This document shows, piece after piece, positions 37,561 to 50,369 of a DNA stretch of 64,000 bases. Within the stretch, counting starts at the first letter, position 1. Every line of letters begins with the position of its first letter. Position numbers and translations under genes: made by a program. Location of the stretch: NCBI GenBank assembly GCA_027924645.1, contig BSBN01000297.1, forward strand, positions 6,386,001-6,450,000, read 5' to 3'. Origin of the DNA: Cunninghamia lanceolata. Lineage: Eukaryota; Streptophyta; Pinopsida; Cupressales; Cupressaceae. Under the pieces are notes generated by a model. It had not been told where the DNA came from. It searched no databases and saw only the letters and a program-made list of their open reading frames with translations.

Positions 37561-38189
37561 CCTACTGCAAATTAGAACTTCTCTGATTGGAATGCTTAAC
37601 AATGGCCTGGTAACCCAAATGCATGGCAAAACCCCCAATGGCCTACTCCCCAATGGCCTACTCCACAAGTTAGTTGGAACCAAAAACAACCTAACTCATG
37701 GCCACAATAAAATTTCCAAGGTTCTAACTATAACCCTCAGTGGCCTACTTAGCAACAACAATGGTAGCCTTAGTGGAACAAGGGCCAACAATGGCAACAA
37801 AATGCACAATTTCAACAACCTATAATTCCATCTCAGCCATAGCAGCCAACCATAATGCCACCACCTCAAAATCCACCTCCTAGACCTACCCAAATCCCTG
37901 CCCAACCTACACCTAACCCTAACAACAAGCCTATCTAGCAGGCTTATACTAATGACGTAATGCAATATCCCACCTATGGGGTGGAAATGAGTAGCGTTCA
38001 TCTTAGATCACGGAAACAACTTGTAGGGCCTTCATCTCCCCAAATTACTGAGCTTGAAGATGAAGAACCCACGAAAGTAGCCTTAGATAAACCACCCTTG
38101 GAACTTGAATCAACCCAAGATGCCCAAACTACCTTACAACAGAAGTCTCCTCCTTTCCCTGAGCACTTGGCCATGCAAAAGCAAATAGC
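37561..38189 (+). pseudogene. Element D glutamine/proline/tryptophan-rich Gag tail
   Basis: The frame encodes repeated WP.P / QWP motifs and a Q/N/P-rich spacer between Gag and protease. About ten stop codons occur, almost all where the repeated pattern calls for glutamine (for example A/QWP, T/QQQW, I/QAYT). Confidence 0.7.
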
Positions 38190-38870
38190 CCAAATTGATA
38201 CTATCTTTCTTAGCTAGCTAAAAGATATAAGCATCAAAATTCCCTTTATCTAAACCATTAAGGATATTCCTATCTATACCAAAACTATTAGGGATCTTTG
38301 CATAAATAAGCCAGGAAGGAAGAGAATAGACCCTCAGATAGTGCATGTTTTAGGTAATCTTGCTGACATCATGTTGGGTAATATAATTGTTCCCAAATAC
38401 ACAGATCTAGGTAGCCCAGTGGTGGATGTAAAGATCAATGGGACTCTGATTAAGAATACTTTGATAGATCTAGGAGCTGCAATTAATGTCATGACCAAGG
38501 AGACACTGCAGACACTCCAATTTAACAACCTTAGGCCTACTTAGACAGTCTTGCAATTAGCTGATAGGTCTATAGTCAAACCTGAAGGAGTCATAGAAGA
38601 TTTGGTCATTGCATTAGATTCTTGGGAATACCTAGCTAATTTCATAGTTTTGTAGCCTAAGGTTAATCTTGTTGGATATCCTCTTATACTAGGTAGACCA
38701 TGGCTTGCCACTGCTGATGCATTTATAGGTTACAGGTCTAGCAACATGATCATATCTAATGGGACAGTGACCAAGAAATTGGTTTTATATCCACCAGCCC
38801 AACCATACCATACACTTGAGCAGACCATTTCACCTAGCCTGGAGGATGAGGACACCTATTCCCTATAAAC
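38190..38870 (+). pseudogene. Element D protease
   Basis: The catalytic region NTLIDLGAAINVMTKETLQTL (about 38456-38515) is the DLGA form seen in Athila proteases. The distal part LVGYPLILGRPWLATADAFI-like lies at about 38666-38730. Stops interrupt at about 38542 and 38653, and the region joins pol without a separate start. Confidence 0.85.
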
Positions 38871-39229
38871 CCTAATAACTATAGAATGTAACCCTTTATT
38901 GAATATTCCGAATGAAGATGAATTAATTGCTCATGTTATACAAAACAATTGTGGGACACCCACAGTAGCAAGATTGCCTGTCTTGCTTACAAGACCCTTT
39001 GAGCAGCATAATACCCAGCAGTTCATCAGAAGAAGTCTCCCAAATCTTCCATGCATTATTACCTCAGCAATGCTTACCTGTATTACCTAGCCTTGATTTG
39101 TCTTCCATTCAAGAACTATCCAAACAAGTAGAAGTCAAGCCAGGTAAGATGTTGAACATTAACAATACATTGACTGATGAACAACAACAATCCTACATGA
39201 AATATTACATACACACTCAGTGACATTTG

Positions 39230-40560
39230 CTTGGGATTACAATGATATGAAAGGCATTGATCCTACCTTGTGCATGCACAAGATACACATAGATGATGGA
39301 TATAGACCAATCAGGCAGCAATAGAGGCACATGAATCCACCCCTCAGAGAAATTGTTAAAGCTGAGCTTCAAAAGCTTTTGGATGTAGGCTTTATATACC
39401 CCATTTTAGATAGTGAATGGGTTTCACCATTGGTTATAGTCCCCAAGAAAGGTGGAAAATGGAGGGTTTGTGTTGATTACAGAGAATTGAATACTGCTAC
39501 CAAGAAGGATCACTTTCCATTGCCTTTTATTGACCAAGTTCTTGACTCTTTAGAAGGCAAGAAATATTTTTCCTTTCTTGATGGTTTTAGTGGTTATAAC
39601 TAGATTAAGATTGCTCTAGAGGATCAGGATAAGACAATGTTTACTTTCCCTTGGGGGACATGCATACTCTGTCTTACCCCTTGGTTTGTACAACGCTCCA
39701 GCTACATTTCAAAGAGTAGTCCTTAGTATTTTCTCTGATTTTACACATGACAATATGGAGATTTATATGGATGACTTCACCACATATGGTGACACATATG
39801 ATGAAGCATTACACAACTTGGAGAAGGTATTAAAGAGATGTACAGAGCACAACCTCTCTTTGAGTAATGAAAAGTGCTTTTTGATGATGACACAGGGAAT
39901 AGTCTTGGGATATTTCATCTCAAGTGCATGCATCCAAGTTGACCCAAAGAAGATTGAGATCATATCTACCCTGCCTATTCTTCAAAAATAGAAGGATGTA
40001 AGGAGATTCCTAGGCCATGAAGGATACTATAGGAGGTTCATTTAGTATTTTAGCAAGATTGTTACCCCTCTGTTTACTCTACTGACCAAGGATAGTGAAT
40101 TTGAATGGACATCAGATTGTCAGATCTCTTTTGAAAAGATAAAAACATCCTTGACACAAGCCCCTATTCTCAGAGGTCTGAATTGGTCATTGCCTTTTCA
40201 CATCCATACAGATGCATCCGATTTTTCCATTGGGGCAGTCCTGGGTCAATAAGAAGGAAACAAGGAGTATGCCATATACTATGTAAGTAAGAATCTGCAA
40301 GGAGCTGAGTTAAACTATACTATGACAGAGAAAGAGATGTTGGTAGTTGTTTATGCAATTAATAAATTTAGGCACTACATAACTGGTTACAAGGTTTTCA
40401 TCCATACAGATCATGTAGCCATTAGATATTTGATGAATAAGCCCATAGTGGGTGGCAAACTTGTAAGGTGGTTATTGTTGTTGTAGAGTTTGATATCACA
40501 ATTGTTGACAAACCAGGCAAGGCCAATGTTGTTGCTAGTTTTCTGTCCAGACTACCTACA
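39230..40560 (+). pseudogene. Element D reverse transcriptase and RNase H
   Basis: The RT includes GWVSPLVIVPKKGGKWRVC-like sequence (39415-39470), DYRELNTATKKDHFPLPFID, FLDGFSGYN, the catalytic YMDDF (about 39767) and LSLSNEKC. RNase H follows with HTDASDFSIGAVLGQ (about 40207), Y.MTEKEMLVVVYAINKFRHY and HTDHVAIRYL. TAG replaces the expected glutamine after SGYN at 39601; further stops lie at about 39989, 40045, 40249 and 40485, the last combined with a one-base loss. Catalytic aspartates are present, so the enzyme was lost through nonsense decay, not through active-site mutation. Confidence 0.92.
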
Positions 40561-40563
40561 CAG

Positions 40564-42047
40564 TCTTTAGATGGAGTGGTTGATGATTCTTTTCCTAATG
40601 AACATCTATTTGCTCTCACTATACACACTCCATGGTATGCAGATATAGCCAATTATTTGGTTACATGGCAGATTCCAGGATACTTCTCTCCAAGGGAGAA
40701 GAGGCAACTAGTTCATAAATGTTTCTCTTACTCTTGGATTTTTGGATTTCTATTTTACACTAGGCCATACAATATTATGTGAAGTTGTATCAAGGAGGAT
40801 GAAGTATTTGATATAATGAAGGCTTGTCATGATGAGCCTTGTGGGGGACATTTTGCAGCTAAGAGGATAGCCTTCAAGATAGTAACAATAGGATATTATT
40901 GGTCAACACTTCATAAAGATGTTGTCAAGTACACTAGGAGCTGTGATAGATACCAAAGAATGGGGAGGCCTACTAGAAGTGATGAGATGCCTTTACAACC
41001 ACAAATCTCATTGGCTCCTTTTGACAGTGGGGTTTGGATTTTGTGGGTCATATATCTCCTACATCAAACAACAAAGAATATATCTTGGTATGTACTGATT
41101 ACTTGACAAAATGGGTTGAAGTTAAGGGATTATAGTTTGCACGAGATGGCAATGTGGCAAAATTCTTGTATGAAGACATCTTAACTAGGTATGGAGTCAA
41201 GAGAAATAGTAACTAACCAAGGACCACAATTTACATTTGATTTAATAACCAAATTGGTTGCAGAATATCAGATCAGGGATAAGAAATCCACTCCATACCA
41301 TCCTCAAGCTAATGGTCAGGTGGAAGTGACTAATAGAGAAATTGAGAACATCCCAACAAAGACAATGTAGCTTCACAGAAGAGATTGGGTTTTTAGGCTC
41401 CTTGAAGTTGTTTAGGCATACAAAACAACCTGGATAACAACTACAAGGTTTACACCTTATGAGTTGGTCTATGGCAAGACAACAGTCTTGCCTATTGAAT
41501 TTGAACACAAAACATTGAGGATAGCGGTGGACCTAGGAATGGATTTGACCACATTACAACAAGAAAGGCTACAACATTTGAATGCTTTGGATGAAATCCA
41601 ATTGGAGGCTATTCATCACACTAAGGTCATATAGAAACAAAGAGCAAAATGGCATGACAAGTACATCAAGATAAAGGAATTCACTACAGGTGACTGGGCA
41701 CTCCTTTATGATTCAAGGTATAAGGACTTCAAGGGCAAGCTTCAATCCCATTGGCTAGGCCCATATGAGATCCAGCAAGTCTTTCCTAATGGTGCAATTC
41801 AATTGCAGACTATTGATGAAGTTCATTTTTCACTACTGGTAAATGGGCACATGCTTAAATTGTACAAAAAGCCACTTTAGAAGGATGACTTTCTTGTTTC
41901 TTTAGCTGCTCAGTATGATCCTCCTGACACTCATGATGATGATGATGATGTGACACCAATTGATACACCTTCAGATACTGATCCACCAAAACTGTCCAGT
42001 GATGTGGAGGTTGAGTTACAATACTCAACCCCTATTGCTGAAAATTA
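40564..42047 (+). pseudogene. Element D integrase
   Basis: The zinc domain contains H-X6-H (CHDEPCGGHFAAKRI, about 40828) and C-X2-C degraded to CDRY, the last Cys changed to Tyr. The core keeps DYLTKWVEV at about 41098 and NGQVEVTNREIENI at 41300-41350; the middle is frameshifted near 41190-41290. The C-terminal domain has GDWALLYDSRYKDFKGKL, SHWLGPYEI and VNGHMLKLY (about 41690-41870). The protein ends in an acidic tail with a DDDDD run (about 41937) and stops near 42047. Confidence 0.9.
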
Positions 42048-42960
42048 AATTTCTTTGTTTTAAAAATCACATGCACACATAAGACAATTTCCATGGTTAC
42101 AACAAGTTATTTCCATCGAGACCTATTTTTCACTCATTCAGTTGGGACCTGACTCACCTGGGACCTAATATATTATGTTTACAATTAGACAATCGAAACA
42201 TATGCTAGAGGCACCCATAGCAACATCTATATGCAGCTCTCTTCCATCACTTGGTGAACAATACCTAAATTCTCCTACCCATTCCACATGCCCGTATATA
42301 TTTTAAACTGCTTCATTCTATTGCTCTATGTATCAATTCACATTTATGATTTGGTACTTTTCTCCATCATCTTGATCCATCACATTATATCTCTATAGCC
42401 GTACCTGCCACCTTCTATCACATTATCTCTCGTTCGCTGCATGCATATCATCTCAAATCATCAGAGTTGTTCACAACTTCCAAGGTATGTTAATTATTCA
42501 TTTCCACTTCATATGTACATTCAATAACTTTCAATTATTACAACTAGATTTCTTTTTATATTCATGATTAGTCATAGTTTATTTCATGCATGCACCGAAT
42601 ATTACCACCATTTCTTTTAATCACTACTCCTCATTCTATAATACCTGCCACATGAAGTGTGGTCACTTCACAATTAAGTTGGGGGGAGGGGTTTATTTTC
42701 AATTTTTTCCATTTGAACATCATTTGCCTTTGAAAAACTTGCCTTTCAAGAAAACCAGATAAATATTCTACGTCATGAACTTACCTTATTTTGCCAATAA
42801 GTGAATTATTACCCTAAGGAAGCTATAGTGAAAAGGAAAGAAGAGGCAGATTGTAAGATTGGTTCTTTTGGGGTGGTGAGCTGAAACAACAGGAGTTGAG
42901 CAACAGAAATTGACATTGTGCAGAAAATTGACACTGTAGAGTTTGCAATTCACAACAATA
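42048..42960 (+). other. Element D spacer with internal purine tract
   Basis: About 0.9 kb is non-coding. Near 42676-42693 there is aagttggggggagggg, very like the functional tract at the 3' end. A second internal polypurine tract before the 3' ORF is known from some Athila-type and retrovirus-like elements. Confidence 0.6.
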
Positions 42961-45070
42961 ATGGGAGGTGACCTAATCAAAAGAGAACCTTCAACACATA
43001 AGGAAATGCTGGAGGATGTGATGGTTCTCTTGCTCTTTACAAGAGTAGGTTGGTTAGATTACTTCCTAAAATTGGCAGAGTATGATGATATGGTGAAAGA
43101 ATTTGTATTTACTCTATAGTATGATGAAGTAATGGTGAAGGGGTTGACTATAGATGCTTCTAAGTTAGCTATTGCTCAGGTCACAGGGTTGCCACGAACA
43201 GGGTATGAGTACCCATCTAGAGTTGATGCAACTGCTGCTAGGGAGGAGTTTTGTGAAAGAGGTGAACACCTGGATTCTACCACAGAAGGTACCAAACGAC
43301 TTTCTCTTCCCTTCTTTTGGGGGAAATGTGTCTTTTATATTATCAAGTATATTACCTGTATGGTAGATACAATATGTTATATACTACACATCTTAAATTG
43401 CTCAACCATTTACGACATGAAAAACTTGTCAATGTTCCAAATTATCTGTATAGTATGTTGAAAAGGATGTCTTCAGAATATCAAAGATAATAGGTAGACA
43501 CCATATCAGAAATGTGTCTTTTATATTATTAAGTATATTACCTATGATGGTAGATACAATATGTTATATACTGTACATCTTAAATTGCTCAACCATTTAC
43601 GACATGAAAAACTTGTCAATGTTCCAAATTATCTGTATAGTATGTTGAAAAGGATGTCTTCATAATATCAGAGACAATAGGCAGACACCACTCTTTCCCA
43701 CCATTATTTAATAGCTCTACTAATAAAGAGGATTTTAAGGATTCAGTACCCACATATTGGGTGGGAAGCTTTTAAACAATGTGTAAACACTTCAACACTT
43801 TTAGAGGCACCAGAAGCAGAAGTTGAGATTCCATATGAGCTTGAGCCTCCTTTTGAAATTGAGAAGGAAGAGCTAGAACATGAGAACCCTCCAGAGTTTA
43901 GGTCTGTATTAGCTGAAGAACCCTCAACATCCACCCATAAAACTAAAAGAACCACTCCTTCAACATCTAGTAAGGAAAAGAAGAGTAGGAAGGGAGTGAG
44001 CAAGCACAAGAGTGCAACAAAAAAAAGAAAGTATATTTCTTCTTCTGATTTTCAGTCAGAAGATTGTTTACTGCAAGAAAGATGGGAAGACATGTGCCTG
44101 ATGATTCTACTAAAGAAGTTTTGGATGTTCCTAGAGAGAGGAATGATGAAAATGTTGAAAAAGAAAAGGAATTATTGGAGGATAGAGATATTCGGAGGGA
44201 ACTTCGAGAAGCCTTGGACAAAATAAGACAGATGGAGAAACATGTAAGGGGTTATGAAGAGAAAGATAAAGAGAAAGGGAAAAGGATTCAGGAGTTGGAG
44301 GAGAAGATCCAGACTTATGGCCATGGTTCTAACTTAGATCTGTTGGCACAATTAGCTGAAAATAAAACAAAAATTAAGGAAGAAGAAGTACTTACCCTCC
44401 AACCTCCTGTGACAAAGACCCCAGAGTACCATACTACCCTATCTTTGGGCTTTGAACTAATGAAATTGACTGATAAGACTAAGCAAGAAAAATAAAATTG
44501 GGAAAAAGAGAAACATAGTCTCAATCCATCAGTTGTAGAAAAGGATTTGATAATCAAAAGGTTGGAGGATCATCTGGGAGAGGTTATTGATAGAGCCAAG
44601 AAAATCATTGGATATAGACCTCCACCAAGGGTTTATGCATTGTTTCTAAAAGAGAAATTCCTTAGTTTTTAGTTTAATCGATTTATCAATAATCAACCTG
44701 ACTTGCATTCAAGGCACATTTTTTGCAAATATTTCAAAGAGGTCAATTTAGAAGAGTAGGACTGGTTGTGTGAATACTATTTGCCTAATGGATGAGGACA
44801 CCAAATGGAACCCCTAAATCTATGTTGGGGACCTACAGGTTAGAGAACTAATGCCATACTTTAAAAATGAACAACTTAAGGGAGAACTGATGGACCAGTA
44901 TGAGGAGAAGGAAAAGAAGGAGCCACTGCCAATTAGGAAAGAAGCCTTAGACCCTAAAGTGACATTGACCCAATGGATAACATCACTTTCTCATAAGGGT
45001 CCTGGTAAGGTAATCATGGATTTAAGACTCAGGGATCATAGAAGGATATAGAGATTAGCAGTGTCCATCA
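42961..45070 (+). pseudogene. Element D extra 3' ORF: plant transposon-type domain plus coiled coil
   Basis: An ATG at 42961 opens a frame whose first part (VGWLDYFLKLAEYDD, a TAG at about 43117, then GLTIDASKLAIAQVTGLPRTGYEYPSRV) resembles the 'putative plant transposon protein' domain found in ORFs next to plant gypsy pol genes. The segment with YNMLYTTHLKLLNHLRHEKL then NVPNYLYSMLKR follows. It is duplicated in tandem (43324-43690). After a frameshift a long charged coiled coil runs from 44064 to 44495 (DIRRELREALDKIRQMEKHV and on). It continues with PPPRVYALFLKEKFLSF to about 45050. It sits where Athila elements carry an env-like ORF, but I see no signal peptide or transmembrane segment, so an envelope role is not supported. 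Confidence 0.65.
43324..43690 (+). repeat. 186-bp tandem duplication inside the 3' ORF of D
   Basis: Copy 1 starts at 43324 and copy 2 at 43510; they differ by a handful of bases and one indel. The duplicated DNA is coding sequence, so this copy of the ORF repeats about 62 codons. Confidence 0.92.
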
Positions 45071-45463
45071 TTCAGAATTGTTAAAGATATGTTTAGAACA
45101 GGTGGGATAGCCTAACTCCATAATTGCAAAAGAAGGAACCCCACTCTTTCCACAACTTCATGAATATGTTTGAGAGGTTATGCAGGTACATCTAGATCTT
45201 AGAGAAAAAGGAAGTAGCATGGTTGCCTCTTACTTATCAGCCTCCTATCCTTCTCTACCCCGTACCACACTGGATATGAGGGAGAGATGATAAGTGTAGG
45301 CATGCTAAGCTAAACAAGATGGAGAGACTTGCATGTTACAATGGATTTTATCTCAAACAAAAAGGAGTCAAAGAAAACATGGACCTCAGGAAAATCACTT
45401 TGCATTATAACCTTCTGCCCTAGATGTTAGTTCCTTGGTTTTGCTTAGGACAAGCAAAAGTTT

Positions 45464-45477
45464 AAGTTGGGGGGAAA
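45464..45477 (+). other. Polypurine tract of element D
   Basis: aagttggggggaaa directly precedes the 3' LTR. Confidence 0.9.
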
Positions 45478-48309
45478 TGTTGGGTTGAAATATTGACTTC
45501 CTTTTATAATGTTTTTATATGCTTTTAAGACCTTTTCTCATGATCTTGCAAGAACCCTACAAACATTACCTTTATTATATGTTGTTTCACATATACTTTT
45601 CAGAGACTTTAAACCTATGCTGATAAATGGATTATGGTGGTTATATTATCAAGTGGATGATTTAAATTATCGATATGCATGTAATATAGATAGGATTTCA
45701 TAAGTTTAATATGAGAGGTTATTTTGCGTATATATGTTAGATAATTAACCTTGTACAACAAAGACATAGCATCCAAGGAGTAATTGCAGTAGAGTGCAGA
45801 ATAGGGGAATTGATTAAAGTGCAGTCTAAGTGCCAGAAGTGAAGATTGATGGAGATGAATGTTGGTGCAGGGCACCTAGGAGTAGTTTGATTCCTAAGAA
45901 CATTTTAAGCATTTTGATAAGTTAAGTTTCCTGGTCAGTATGTTTTGGTAATAAGGCTTTTTAGCCATGAATGTAAGGTCCATTTTGTGTGGTCAAGATG
46001 ATTGGGGTAATCATATAAACCTCAATCATTCTTAGTCCACTTGGACCCTAGTTGTGCCACTTAGGCCTAGTAGGTCTAATGAGGTTTTCTTTGAGTCTAT
46101 TTGCTAGTTTTGTGTTTTAGCATGTTTTAGGGAGTATGATGGTGGTTTGATTCCATTGGACAAGCTAAACCAAACGACATCCTTGTGTTAATGCAAAATG
46201 CCATAGTTGTCAATATGGCATAACACATTTGGGGTAGTTCCAACTCACTTGTGAGGGTTGAAACTATTTTTGAAGTTGCATACCAACTTGGATTAGTTCA
46301 TATGGTGGTTTTTTGACTCCAGTACAGAGGAGGAGGTTTTGTACATAATTTTGAGCACAGAAATTAAGAAAATTGACTATTTTTCCCTGCTTTTCTATTG
46401 TTGTACAGCCTGTACGGATTGGCTAGGTGCATCAATGTTATCTTTCTGAAACTAGTTGGAGTCAGGGTTCGAATGCAGCAAGTTTGAGGTCTTGAAGTGA
46501 TTTGAATAGAAAGTTATTGCATTTTTAACTCAAACTGGTCTAAAACCCTATTTTCTAGGGTTTATCATACAAAATCCACCCTAGAATGCATTCCAACTGG
46601 TGAAATCTCTTGCAAATTAGTGAAATGCAGGCTAGGGATGTATATTACCTGATTCCAAAAGCATTTGGTGGGGAAAGACTATTTTCAATTTTTGGAGTGA
46701 TGCCCTAGGTCAAGTATTACCATGTATTTGACCAAATTTGTACAATTTAGTGTTGCAAATGACAAAATCCTAATAGGGTGAGTGAATGGATGGTGGTTTT
46801 GAGTTGTTTGGATGTGGTAGAGGTAATCCAAGTTCATGTCCCTGATCTATGACCCCAAATTAGACCACTTGCTTTGTAACCTAGCCCTAAACTGATCAAT
46901 TAGGCCTAGAGACCAAGTGGGTGTTCTGAGTTGCTGGAGTAGAGTTGGACCTGGAGGTTTGGAGATTTATTGAAGTGCCCTAAAGGGTATTCAAATCTAT
47001 CATTTTCTTGCCTGGTCATTTAGGGTTTTGCCAAGTTATGTTGTGAAAACAGGTTTAGGAGGGCTAGTAGCCTCACTAGGCCAAGGGAAGGTTGGAGAGT
47101 TGGGTGAAGTTGGGGATCAAACCAACTACAAGGAAGGTGTTTGTAGACCTGTTAGAAGATGTGGAAATAGTCTTGAGAGTTGGACAATAGTCTGGTTAAC
47201 AAAACCCCTAATTTGCCCTTAGTGTGACTTTGCTTGTATAAGGTGGTAAAGTGGGTGAGTGGGCAAAGAGAAGAGTAGACTTTATTTGCATCCCTTGTGC
47301 CACTCTGCATCAAAAGTGGTAATCATGGAAAAATAAATGCAAGTGAAAAAGAAGACTTGTTCTAGAAGTCTAACCGCAGCTTATGTGTTTTCATTCATGA
47401 GCCATTGTGTGGGATTTCTATTTGAATAGGACTCTGCTTCCTTTGTTCTAGATAATTAATAAGTTGATCTCAAAACTATATCCTGATATCCAGGGATGAA
47501 TTGATAATCACAGTTAGTTGGAATATCGCATAAAACTCTCCCACTTTTGTATAATTTAGGGGATGACTTCATTGATTAGTTAGTTGTTATTTTACTTTTT
47601 ATCTATATAGCTGTTACTATATTTTTACAGTTATCAATTATTCCAGACATGTTTTGATTTTGAATAAAAATCTGAAGAAGATTCTATCTTTGATATGAAT
47701 TGAATTCAATTGGGTGCCATGGAAAATGTGTGAAGATCTGAAGTAGATTTAGTTTTCAGAAGAAGTGAGATAGTTCCCTAAGATGGCCACTCAAGGTACT
47801 AACTCTCACTTCATACATTTTCTTATTTATTCATGCATTTTTGGTTAAACTATTTTATGTTATCTTATACATTGCATTGTGAAATAAGTGAGAAATCATG
47901 ATTGCTATTTCTAATAGTTGTGATTCATGAATAGAATACATAATTGAAGTCCTCCTGAGGTTAGTGTCAATTCTTTTATCATTCTATGTATTTCAAGTTA
48001 ATTCTATAATTCTCTATTGAATATAGCTATCTTTAGCTTATGCTGAGGGTATTTGTTGCAACTAGGTTTTTAACTGTTTTTGTTATTCTTTCATTTTTGT
48101 GAACTTGAGTCTATTGAATTGATTAGAATAAATTTGTATGAGTTAGTTTAGGATAGAAATGAGTCTTGAAGGCATATATAGTGTGAGTATCATCATAAGC
48201 TTATGCTCCTTGGTCGATAATTCAATGTAGGAATGCAATGATAGAGTGGACTGTTCAGTTAGGTTTAACCCTAGATTTTAAGTCTACAACACATTAGTTT
48301 TCCTCTACA
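45478..48309 (+). repeat. 3' LTR of element D, split by solo LTR J
   Basis: Segments 45478-45862 and 47318-48309 join to 1377 bp and match 34846-36222 along the whole length. The last bases cctctaca are followed by target copy ctcaa. Confidence 0.94.
45863..47312 (-). mobile_element. Solo LTR J in D's 3' LTR
   Basis: This 1450-bp unit begins TGGTGCAGGGCACC and ends CTCTGCATCA, the same terminal signatures as element C's LTR read on C's coding strand. Target copies are aatgt (45858-45862) and aaagt (47313-47317), one mismatch. There is no interior, so it is a solo LTR left by LTR-LTR recombination. The middle of J differs from C's LTR, so it is a distant relative. By its ends its transcription direction is plus, although strand assignment rests only on the termini. 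Confidence 0.85.
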
Positions 48310-48314
48310 CTCAA

Positions 48315-48871
48315 CATCATCCTTCATGACGTGCTTGTCTTCTTCCTTTTGGCATCACCCTCTATGGTGCGCTCTTCAAATTCTTCTGTCTTTTCTTCTG
48401 CATCTTCTGTTATCCCTTCTTTCTCCATCTCTTGTGCCCTTTCCATCCTTTTATGGTAACATTTTTGCCTTTCCTAATTTTTCTTCAATCTCTCTTCTTC
48501 ACTTATCTCCATTCTAGTTTTGATTTCTTCATTGATCTCTCTTTTCCTCTACTTCTCCCCTTTCACCATGGGTTTGTTAGATTTAGTGTTCCATTAGTCC
48601 TCTTATATCGCATGGAATACTTATTTGAAGAGTCACCTCATTTGAAAGGTCCTTGTGGACCCTACCCCCTTCCCACTTGCCATCCCCTTAAGTGTCTGCC
48701 CCACTTTCACAGAGGTAGAAACCTAAGGAGATTTGAATTCTTCCACACTTTACAAATTTTTCCCGCCAACCTCACCTTTTCTCTTTTCCAGAACTCTATG
48801 CTACTTCTTTAGATGTTTTTCCCTTCCAATCTTTAGCTACCCTCTTCCAGGGTCCCGGCAATGGAATCAAA
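48315..48871 (-). pseudogene. Element E: Gag N-terminus, leader and primer site
   Basis: On the minus strand an ATG near 48569 (MVKGEK) starts a charged, glutamate-rich frame that meets D and resumes at 34845. Between this and the LTR is a short leader. The primer site region at 48852-48870 reads TTGATTCCATTGCCGGGAC on the minus strand. G's equivalent is TGGTTCCATTGTTGG, so E's TGG start has decayed. Confidence 0.7.
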
Positions 48872-49616
<745 letters not shown>

Positions 49617-49621
49617 TGTAC

Positions 49622-50369
49622 CAAGTTTGGATATGGGTGTTAGAGTCCAATAAAACACTTTAATGTACAACCTTGTATCATATTCTCTTCTTTTATTTCA
49701 TGTGTTCATACATATGTTCAAATGTTCTTGTGGTGATGTTGTGACATCATACATGGATTTGTCTGCATTCTCCTTCTTTAGATAGATATCTTGTTTTTAT
49801 CAAAATTTTGAGCGCATGCCATCTAGGGATGTTATCCTTATGAGTGTTCTAGCATCTAGCGGCACTACAAATTAGTGTATGTCTTAGGGAATCTAGTCTC
49901 ATCTCTTCCCTATCTAATGTTCTTTCCATATATTCAAATTATGTGTTTAAGTCTCCTACCCCTAAATATCTGGGTACCTTAATGTGTGATAGCCCTCATG
50001 AAATGTGGTTTATTTGTCAAGATTTTTGGAATGTTGAGGGGTTATGTGGGTTGGATGGGTCTAGTAATGATTGTGGTGGAGTGTTATCATTTGCGGTGGT
50101 CTGTGGTGTAATTTCAGGAGTTTTTTGTAATGCATAGATATGTCTAGCTCAATTTATCTTTCAAGATTGTAATTCTGGTTCATCACTTAGCCAAGAATTA
50201 AGGACATCCTCACTGTTTGTTCTTTCATTTCTACTCTCAATGTATATTTCCCATTTAGAGTTTGGTTCTTCGGTTGGCTCCAGTTTGGATAGTTTTGCTA
50301 GTGAGTAGAGTAGTATGGATTCCTCATTCTCATATCCTTATTGTGCCACTTCCTCTATTATGCATTACT
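49622..50369 (-). pseudogene. Element G second capsid-like domain and preceding linker
   Basis: Translation order is a linker (EPTEEPNSKWEIYIESRNER and on, 50130-50300), then SHIKVPRYLGVGDLN, LDREEMRLDSLRHTLICSAA, WNTHKDNIPRWHALKILI and KTRYLSKEGE. It continues across E into WYINQEK at 15496. It is the counterpart of E's 25034-25474. Stops, mostly TAG, appear every 30-60 codons. Confidence 0.78.

Larger units (their letters stand above)
34846..48309 (+). mobile_element. Element D: Athila-like Ty3/gypsy element with extra 3' ORF
   Basis: The LTRs are 34846-36222 (1377 bp) and 45478-48309, which is also exactly 1377 bp once solo LTR J and its target copy are removed. The target copies are ctcag (34841-34845) and ctcaa (48310-48314), one mismatch. 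The primer site TGGCGTCGTTGCC is of the Athila/Tat type. The order is gag, protease (DLGA), RT (YMDD), RNase H, integrase, a spacer, then an extra ORF, all on plus. All domains are present but disabled by stops. Confidence 0.94.

Noticed and set aside
43996..44226. Overlapping plus-strand frame in D's 3' ORF
   Set aside because: It is an alternative frame of the coiled-coil segment, which is better supported in the frame of 44064-44495.
42961..45070. Envelope protein in the Athila env position
   Set aside because: No signal peptide or transmembrane segment is visible, and the visible domains are of a different kind.
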